DNA from: CABHOJ01 sp965649545
GTDB taxonomy: Bacteria; Pseudomonadota; Gammaproteobacteria; Burkholderiales; Methylophilaceae
Direction: 5' to 3'
DNA: 19,626 nt
NCBI GenBank assembly: GCA_965649545.1
Contig: CBFGLF010000020.1
Coordinates: 1-19,626 of the forward strand
In this document: piece after piece, positions 14,714 to 19,626 of the stretch
Numbering within the stretch: the stretch's first letter is position 1
Layout: each line of letters opens with the position of its first letter
The notes under the pieces: model-generated
What the model saw: only the letters and a program-made list of their open reading frames with translations
Databases searched by the model: none
Told to the model about the DNA's origin: nothing
Translations under genes and position numbers: made by a program

Positions 14714-14745
14714 AAAACGGGGAAGGCAATCGCTTTCCCCGTTTT
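14714..14745 (+). terminator. 14-bp hairpin between tRNA-Gly and tRNA-Cys
   Basis: The arms pair AAAACGGGGAA (14714-14724) with TTCCCCGTTTT (14735-14745), extended inward by a G-T wobble, G-C and C-G around an AATC loop. The flanking A and T tracts make it look like an intrinsic terminator in either direction, with GTTTTAGTTT at its 3' side. It lies nine bases after tRNA-Gly and 16 before tRNA-Cys. It may terminate part of the transcripts or mark a processing site. Confidence 0.7.
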
Positions 14746-14761
14746 AGTTTCAGCCTCAAAT

Positions 14762-14835
14762 GGCGCGATAGCAAAGCGGTTATGCCGCGGCCTGCAAAGC
14801 CGTTTAGGCCGGTTCGACTCCGGCTCGCGCCTCCA
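14762..14835 (+). tRNA. tRNA-Cys (anticodon GCA)
   Basis: The gene is 74 bases with encoded CCA (14833-14835). The acceptor GGCGCGA pairs with TCGCGCC (14825-14831). The anticodon loop CTGCAAA holds GCA at 14794-14796 between GCGGC and GCCGT, and the T arm contains GGTTCGACTCC. No separate promoter is visible directly upstream, so it probably depends on readthrough from tRNA-Gly. Confidence 0.96.
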
Positions 14836-14872
14836 CCCCTTCTGTTCTACCTCGATCGTTGTGAATGTCATG

Positions 14873-14888
14873 TGGCATGCATCTTGCC
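14873..14888 (+). promoter_or_regulatory. Sigma-54 (-24/-12) promoter candidate for the type I secretion operon
   Basis: The sequence TGGCATG, four bases, TTGC matches the RpoN consensus TGGCACG-N4-TTGC with one mismatch. It keeps the invariant GG and GC dinucleotides with exactly 10 bases between them. Predicted start is about 14899, giving a leader of about 146 bases before the ABC transporter ATG. No convincing sigma-70 promoter is seen in 14836-15044. An activator-binding site is not recognised. Confidence 0.5.
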
Positions 14889-14972
14889 AATACCTCTATA
14901 CATTTAATCCCGCACGCGATGCCGCGAGATACTGGCACAGTTCGATAAATCAGCTAAACTGATAAAACGATT

Positions 14973-15021
14973 CAGTGTGTCACTGTTCAGGCTTGGCAGG
15001 GTTTTAGATATTGCATCTAAA
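14973..15021. promoter_or_regulatory. Two short dyads in the leader of the secretion operon
   Basis: CAGTG-TGT-CACTG (14973-14985) and TTTAGAT-N5-ATCTAAA (15003-15021) are perfect inverted repeats in the 209-base gap before the ABC transporter gene. They could be operators, or small leader hairpins if transcription begins at the sigma-54 site. No family-specific binding consensus is recognised. Confidence 0.35.
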
Positions 15022-15044
15022 CAATAAAGACGGTTATCAGAAGA

Positions 15045-17171
15045 ATGCAAAACGACATCACCGATACGCTACTTGAAAGCCTGCTGCTCGTCTGCCGCAT
15101 GAATGGCGTCGCGATCTCCCGAGACGCCCTGATGGCAGGCCTGCCACTCAAGGAAGGGCGACTGTCCCCCGCGCTGGTCAAGCGTGCTGCCGCGCGTGCC
15201 AACCTGGTCAGCAATATCCTCAAGAAGCCCTTGCAGTCGATCCGCAGCGAGTTCCTGCCCGTCATCCTGCTGCTGGAAGAACAGGAAGCCTGTCTCTTGC
15301 TCGGCTGGGACGACCACAAGCAATTCGCGCGCGTGATCTTCCCCGAGTTGGGTGATGCGGAAGTCAAGGTGCCCATGGAAGAACTGGCTGCGCGCTATTC
15401 CGGTTACGCCATCGCAGCCAAACCCAAATTCCTGTTCGACCAACGCGCGCCAACCGTCGGTAACGTCAAGCTCAAGCACTGGTTCTGGGGCACCTTGGCT
15501 GAGAACGCCAAGATCTACCAGGACATCATGCTGGCCGCCTTCCTCATCAATGTATTCGCCCTGGCGATGCCGTTGTTCACCATGAACGTGTACGACCGGA
15601 TCGTGCCTAACCGTTCCCTCGAAACCTTGTGGGTGCTGGTGATCGGTGTCGTGGTCATCATCGCTGCGGACTTCGCGTTGCGGACCATGCGTGCCTATTT
15701 CCTCGATTGGGCCAGCCACCGCATCGATATCAAGCTGTCAGGCCGCATCATGGAGCAGGTGCTCGGCCTGAAACTTGAGCAGCGCCCCAACTCTGTCGGC
15801 TCGTTCGCTTCCAATCTGCGATCGTTCGAGAGTGTTCGAGATTTCATCACCTCCGCCACGATCACGACATTGATCGACATCCCATTCGCCTTGATCTTCA
15901 TCGTGGTCATCGCCTGGATCTCCTGGCCGATGATCCTTCCGGTAGTCGCGGGGGGCGTGATCATGTTGATCTATGCCCTGAGTGTGCAGACGCGCTTGCA
16001 TGAGATCTCGGAGACGATGTTCCGCGCCAGCGCCATCCGTAACGCGACCTTGATCGAGAGCCTGGTCGGACTGGAGACGGTCAAGGCCTTGGGGATCGAA
16101 GGGCAGATGCAGCGCAAGTGGGAAAAGAGCGCGGCGTTCCTCACCGATGTCGGCGGCAAGATGAAGCTGCTTTCGACCTCGATCAACAACGGGGCGATGG
16201 GTGTGCAGCAACTGGTCAACGTGTTGATGATCCTGTTGGGCGTTTACCTGGTGATCGAAGGCCAGTTGACCATGGGCGGACTGATCGCTTGCTCCATGCT
16301 GTCCGGCCGTGCCCTGGCGCCGATCTCTCAGGCCGCCGGGCTGATGACGCAGTACCACAATTCATCGACCTCGCTGGCCTCGCTGGATGACTTGATGAAC
16401 AAGCCTGTCGAGCGTCCCAGCGATTCCAACTTCCTGTCGCGCAAAGCCTTCGCCGGTGACATCGAGTTCCGGGACGTGAGCTTCAACTACCCCAACAGCG
16501 AAGTGAATGCCTTGAAAGGGGTCACCTTCAAGATACGTGCCGGCGAGCATGTGGCGATCCTCGGTCGCATGGGTTCGGGCAAGACCACCTTGCACAAGCT
16601 GATCCTGGGTCTGTATGAACCGACCGAGGGTGCGGTGATGGTCGACGGTATCGATCTTCGCCAGATCGACCCTGCCGAGTTGAGGCGCTCTGTCGGTTAT
16701 GTTCAACAGGACACGAATCTGTTCTACGGCACGATCCGCGACAATATCGCGGTTTCCGCGCCCCATGCCGACGACGAGCAGGTGCTCGCGGCCGCCCGCA
16801 TCGGTGGTATCGATGACTTCATCAACGCCCATCCCAAAGGCTTTGACATGCTGGTCGGCGAGCGCGGGGAGACCTTGTCTGGCGGTCAGAAACAAGGGGT
16901 CGGTATCGCCCGCGCCATGATCACGAATCCTTCCATCATCCTGCTCGATGAGCCGACCAGCGCCATGGACCATTCCGGCGAAGAGGCCATCAAGAAACGA
17001 CTGATCGAGTCTACGGTCGGCAAGACCTTGATGGTCATCACACATCGATCCTCGTTGTTCGATCTGGTCGACAGGATCATCGTCATCGATGGCGGCAAGA
17101 TCGTCGCGGACGGGGCCAAAGACCAGGTCATCGAAGCACTGCGCACTGGCAGAGTCGGGAAGTCCGTATGA
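15045..17171 (+). CDS. Type I secretion ABC transporter, LapB-type (permease/ATPase)
   Basis: The protein has 708 residues. Residues 1-125 form a C39-peptidase-like domain without the catalytic Cys at the expected place (around residue 8; Cys17 lies in a later helix position), so it would bind rather than cut the substrate. Membrane spans lie within about 160-440. The nucleotide-binding domain has Walker A GRMGSGKT (507-514), signature LSGGQ (611-615), Walker B ILLDEP with D635/E636 and H-loop His667; all are intact. Architecture and N-terminus match the LapB family (TIGR03375-like) that exports RTX or LapA-type adhesins. The stop overlaps the adaptor ATG by four bases (ATGA). With the adaptor and an outer-membrane TolC-type protein not present here, it would form the export channel. 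Confidence 0.93.
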   Translation: MQNDITDTLLESLLLVCRMNGVAISRDALMAGLPLKEGRLSPALVKRAAARANLVSNILKKPLQSIRSEFLPVILLLEEQEACLLLGWDDHKQFARVIFPELGDAEVKVPMEELAARYSGYAIAAKPKFLFDQRAPTVGNVKLKHWFWGTLAENAKIYQDIMLAAFLINVFALAMPLFTMNVYDRIVPNRSLETLWVLVIGVVVIIAADFALRTMRAYFLDWASHRIDIKLSGRIMEQVLGLKLEQRPNSVGSFASNLRSFESVRDFITSATITTLIDIPFALIFIVVIAWISWPMILPVVAGGVIMLIYALSVQTRLHEISETMFRASAIRNATLIESLVGLETVKALGIEGQMQRKWEKSAAFLTDVGGKMKLLSTSINNGAMGVQQLVNVLMILLGVYLVIEGQLTMGGLIACSMLSGRALAPISQAAGLMTQYHNSSTSLASLDDLMNKPVERPSDSNFLSRKAFAGDIEFRDVSFNYPNSEVNALKGVTFKIRAGEHVAILGRMGSGKTTLHKLILGLYEPTEGAVMVDGIDLRQIDPAELRRSVGYVQQDTNLFYGTIRDNIAVSAPHADDEQVLAAARIGGIDDFINAHPKGFDMLVGERGETLSGGQKQGVGIARAMITNPSIILLDEPTSAMDHSGEEAIKKRLIESTVGKTLMVITHRSSLFDLVDRIIVIDGGKIVADGAKDQVIEALRTGRVGKSV

Positions 17172-18580
17172 GCCAGAATCTATTCACGCGCATGGGCAAG
17201 GTCCATGACTTCTTCAAGCGCAACACCTGGATCACTGCGCCTATCCATAAAGTGCTGGATATGTTCAGCTCCAAACATACGCCGGACGATCTCGAGTGGC
17301 ATGAAGAGGCCGAGATCGCGATCGAGGAGCAGACACCGTTACGCGCCAGAAAATTGTTGTACTGGATCGGTGGGGTCTTGCTCGCCATCATCATCTGGGC
17401 GGCGTTCGCAGAGATCGACGAAGTCACCCGCGGCGAGGGACGCGTCATTCCTTCCAGCCAGGTACAGATCATCCAGTCTCTGGACGGGGGTATCGTTTCC
17501 GAGATCCTGGTACGTGAAGGTCAGACCGTTGCCGTCGGCACCCCACTGATCCGTATCGATGAGACCAGGGCGGCATCCTCCTTACGTGAGAATCGTGTGC
17601 AGTATCTCTCGCTGGTCGCCAAGCAGGCCCGCTTGAAAGCGCTGGCGGACGATGCGATCTTCGATCCGCCCGCCGAAGTGAAGGAGGAAAGCCCGATCGT
17701 CTATTCCCAGGAATCTTCGCTCTACCTGGCAAGCAAGGATGAACTCGCATCCCAGGTGCAGATCGCCCGCGAGCAGAAATCGCAGCGTGAAAAGGAACTG
17801 ATCGAAGCCAAGGCGAAACTCGATCAGGTCGAGCGCGGGCTGGAGCTGGCCAGTCGCGAACTGACCGTCACCAAGCCGCTCGAGGCGAGCGGTGCCGTCT
17901 CGGAAGTCGATCTGCTGAAACTTGAACGTGAGGTATCGAAGTATCGTGGGGATCGCGAACAGACCAAAGCGCAGATCAGCCGCGTACAGTCGGCGATCCT
18001 GGAAGCCGATCGCAAGATCGACGAGATCAGCCAGAATTTCCGCAGCAAGGTCAGGACCGAGCTCTCCGAGACTACGGCAAAACTCAACAGCCTGAATGAG
18101 TCCAGTGTGGCCTTGTCGGATAAAGTGGCGCAGGCCACCCTGAAGTCCCCCGTCAACGGCACTGTCAGCCGGCTGTTCTACAACACGGTGGGCGGGGTCA
18201 TCCAGCCGGGGAAAGAAGTGCTGGAAGTCGTGCCCACAGATGACGCGCTGATCCTGGAGACCAAGATCCAGCCGAAGGACATCGCGTTCATCAAGCTGTT
18301 GCAGCCGGCCACCGTCAAGCTCACCGCCTATGACTACACGGTCTACGGCGCGCTGGATGCGATCGTGGAGAACATCTCGGCTGATTCCGTGGTCGATGAG
18401 AAAGGTAATGCATTCTATATCGTACGTGTCCGCACCCTGCGCTCCAGTCTGGGCAAGGGGTTGCCGATCATTCCGGGGATGGTGGCTCAAGTCGATATCA
18501 TGACGGGTAAGAAGACGGTACTCGCTTACCTGCTGAAGCCTGTGCTTAAAGCGAAGTCTTACGCCTTTACCGAGAGATAA
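17168..18580 (+). CDS. Type I secretion membrane-fusion adaptor, HlyD/LapC family
   Basis: The protein has 470 residues. A cytoplasmic N-terminus of about 60 is followed by one membrane span (about 63-82) and then the HlyD hallmark region DEVTRGEGRVIPSS. A split lipoyl-like domain comes next (QSLDGGIVSEILVREGQ, about 102-131). A long Glu/Lys/Gln-rich coiled coil spans about 135-310, and the second lipoyl half and beta-barrel (SPVNGTVSRL onward) reach the C-terminus. It bridges the inner-membrane ABC transporter to an outer-membrane channel. ATG at 17168 overlaps the preceding stop, and its own stop TAA shares its last A with the next ATG, so all three genes are translationally coupled. Confidence 0.95.
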   Translation: MSQNLFTRMGKVHDFFKRNTWITAPIHKVLDMFSSKHTPDDLEWHEEAEIAIEEQTPLRARKLLYWIGGVLLAIIIWAAFAEIDEVTRGEGRVIPSSQVQIIQSLDGGIVSEILVREGQTVAVGTPLIRIDETRAASSLRENRVQYLSLVAKQARLKALADDAIFDPPAEVKEESPIVYSQESSLYLASKDELASQVQIAREQKSQREKELIEAKAKLDQVERGLELASRELTVTKPLEASGAVSEVDLLKLEREVSKYRGDREQTKAQISRVQSAILEADRKIDEISQNFRSKVRTELSETTAKLNSLNESSVALSDKVAQATLKSPVNGTVSRLFYNTVGGVIQPGKEVLEVVPTDDALILETKIQPKDIAFIKLLQPATVKLTAYDYTVYGALDAIVENISADSVVDEKGNAFYIVRVRTLRSSLGKGLPIIPGMVAQVDIMTGKKTVLAYLLKPVLKAKSYAFTER

Positions 18581-19203
18581 TGCACGATTTGTTCATTTGC
18601 CCGCGCAACGTCATGCGGGACAATTGGGTAGAAGCTTGCCCCAAAGCGAAGGTCTATGCGGATGTCGAATCGATCCCGAAGACCGGCAAGCACGAGGCCA
18701 TCATCTGGATCCATTGCGACCCCCAGACCTTGCCGTGGGCGCTTGAATCGACACGCCGGATTCTAGAGCTCTCACCGCAGTACAAGGTCATTTTCCTGTC
18801 CAATGTACCTGATCAAGCGGAGGCGTTGCTGGTGCTATCTCAAGGTGCGGTCGGGTATTGCCACTCCTACAGCGCACCACGGTTCCTCAAGGAGGTCAGG
18901 TCGGTCGTCAGTCATGGCGGCATATGGCTAGGCGCCGAGTTGCTGAAAAGCCTGATGCTGGCCAGCAAACCGCTGGTCGGTAATTCCTCGAAATCCGTAA
19001 CGGACCAATTGGCTTTGCTCACCAAGCGTGAGCGGGAGGTCGCTATCGAAGCGGCGAAAGGCTTGAGTAACAAAGAGATCGCACGGGTCCTGAACATCAC
19101 GGAACGCACTGTCAAAGCCCATCTCTCGGCCAGTTTCGAGCGTCTCGGCCTCAAAGACCGCTTGCAACTGGCACTGACGCTCAACGAAAAGACGCACGAC
19201 TGA
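18580..19203 (+). CDS. LuxR/NarL-type regulator with degenerate receiver domain
   Basis: The protein has 207 residues. The N-terminal ~120 fold-match a response-regulator receiver but lack its chemistry. There is no acidic pair after strand 1 (DLFICPRN). The phosphorylation Asp position falls at Ile/His in AIIWIHCD. The conserved Lys after strand 5 is replaced (GAVGYCHS). The C-terminal GerE-type helix-turn-helix is intact at about 147-200 (LTKREREVAIEAAKGLSNKE, then ITERTVKAH). It is probably a DNA-binding regulator not controlled by phosphorylation. The ATG overlaps the adaptor stop by one base, inside the secretion operon and just upstream of the adhesin gene. That makes the adhesin promoter or the operon its likely target, which is inference. 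Confidence 0.88.
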   Translation: MHDLFICPRNVMRDNWVEACPKAKVYADVESIPKTGKHEAIIWIHCDPQTLPWALESTRRILELSPQYKVIFLSNVPDQAEALLVLSQGAVGYCHSYSAPRFLKEVRSVVSHGGIWLGAELLKSLMLASKPLVGNSSKSVTDQLALLTKREREVAIEAAKGLSNKEIARVLNITERTVKAHLSASFERLGLKDRLQLALTLNEKTHD

Positions 19204-19212
19204 TCTGTTGCC

Positions 19213-19234
19213 ATATTGTCCTTCAGGACAATAT
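19213..19234. promoter_or_regulatory. Palindrome between the regulator and the adhesin gene
   Basis: ATATTGTCC (19213-19221) and GGACAATAT (19226-19234) are perfect 9-base inverted arms around TTCA, ten bases after the regulator stop. No T-run long enough for a classic terminator follows. Candidate roles are an operator for the adjacent LuxR-type protein, or a transcript hairpin separating regulator from adhesin expression. Confidence 0.5.
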
Positions 19235-19306
19235 TCATTTCTTGACCAATCCCCTCTAATAGCGTCATCAGCAAAATTCTCCAGATAATCTGGGTAGAGG
19301 CATCTT

Positions 19307-19626
19307 ATGGCACAAGTCGGAACCGTCGTAGCAGTCAATGGCATCGCTTACATCCTCAAACCGAACGGTGAACAGCGACAGGTCAAGCTTGGGGATACGG
19401 TTGATCCGGGCGATACGATTGTCACTACGCGTGGCGTGATCGTTGAGCTTGAACTGATCAACGGCCGCAAGATACAGATCGCTTCGGAGGAGATGGTCAA
19501 GTTCACCGACGAACTGATCTTCGCCGCTGACGGGACAGATGTCAGCGAATTCGCGGTCGACCTGGCGACCATACAGACCATCATCAAGGCGATCGAAGAA
19601 GGTCGTGACCTGAGCGACGTATTGTC
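19307..19626 (+). CDS. N-terminus of a LapA-type adhesin (retention module), 3' truncated by the window
   Basis: 106 codons are visible. ATG at 19307 is preceded by AGAGG six bases upstream. The start MAQVGTVVAVNGIAYILKPN, a central LGDTVDPGDTIVT and LELINGRKIQIASE, and the closing IQTIIKAIEEGRDLSDVL resemble the retention module of LapA-type giant type I adhesins. That module stays in the outer-membrane channel to anchor the protein until a LapG-type protease cuts after a TAAG-type site. The cut site would be expected just past the last visible codon. The protein continues beyond the window, so repeats and RTX tail are unseen. Its place after LapB/LapC-type genes and a regulator supports the call. 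No strong sigma-70 promoter is evident in 19204-19306. Confidence 0.85.
   Translation, partial: MAQVGTVVAVNGIAYILKPNGEQRQVKLGDTVDPGDTIVTTRGVIVELELINGRKIQIASEEMVKFTDELIFAADGTDVSEFAVDLATIQTIIKAIEEGRDLSDVL

Noticed and set aside
17582..18490. Long minus-strand open frame (302 codons) opposite the HlyD-type adaptor
   Set aside because: It is a shadow of a clearly coding gene, with no domain and no ribosome site of note.
19242..19270. TTGACC as a -35 element for the adhesin gene
   Set aside because: The only hexamer at 17-base spacing is TCATCA, and the better TCTAAT is only seven bases away, so no credible promoter results.

Overview
The window looks like chromosome of a moderately GC-rich betaproteobacterium. 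The gene content and the uvrC-pgsA-tRNA-Gly-tRNA-Cys order fit Nitrosomonadales or related lineages. That assignment rests on gene order and protein style only, so the genus is left open. Coding density is very high. The longest gene-free stretch is about 209 bases (14836-15044), and nothing in the window looks phage-, IS- or CRISPR-derived.

Region 1 (1-2250): the last codons of an unidentified gene, then a small multi-spanning membrane protein and a membrane protein with a C-terminal DUF2914 domain. These three are joined by overlapping or abutting stop/start codons. A convergent UPF0114 (YqhA-type) membrane protein follows on the minus strand.

Region 2 (2250-10202, minus strand): a tight cluster read sodC, then rlmJ, then one giant 2181-residue protein. 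The giant protein contains four successive modules, each a TPR array followed by a GT9-like (heptosyltransferase-like) glycosyltransferase domain. It is the most unusual gene in the window.

Region 3 (10385-14835, plus strand): a cation-diffusion-facilitator metal transporter, a family 5 uracil-DNA glycosylase, a 60-residue tautomerase, UvrC, PgsA, then tRNA-Gly(GCC) and tRNA-Cys(GCA). The tRNAs have a strong sigma-70 promoter in front and a 14-bp hairpin between them.

Region 4 (14836-19626, plus strand): a type I secretion locus. It holds a LapB-type ABC transporter with a degenerate C39-like domain, a LapC/HlyD-type adaptor, and a LuxR-type regulator with a receiver domain lacking its phosphorylation residues. 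It ends with the first 106 codons of a protein that begins like the retention module of LapA-type giant adhesins. The first three genes are coupled by 4-base and 1-base overlaps. A good sigma-54 (-24/-12) promoter match lies upstream, and a 9-bp-arm palindrome separates the regulator from the adhesin. The inferred job is controlled secretion and surface retention of a large adhesin for attachment or biofilm. The outer-membrane TolC-like partner and the LapD/LapG retention switch are not in the window.
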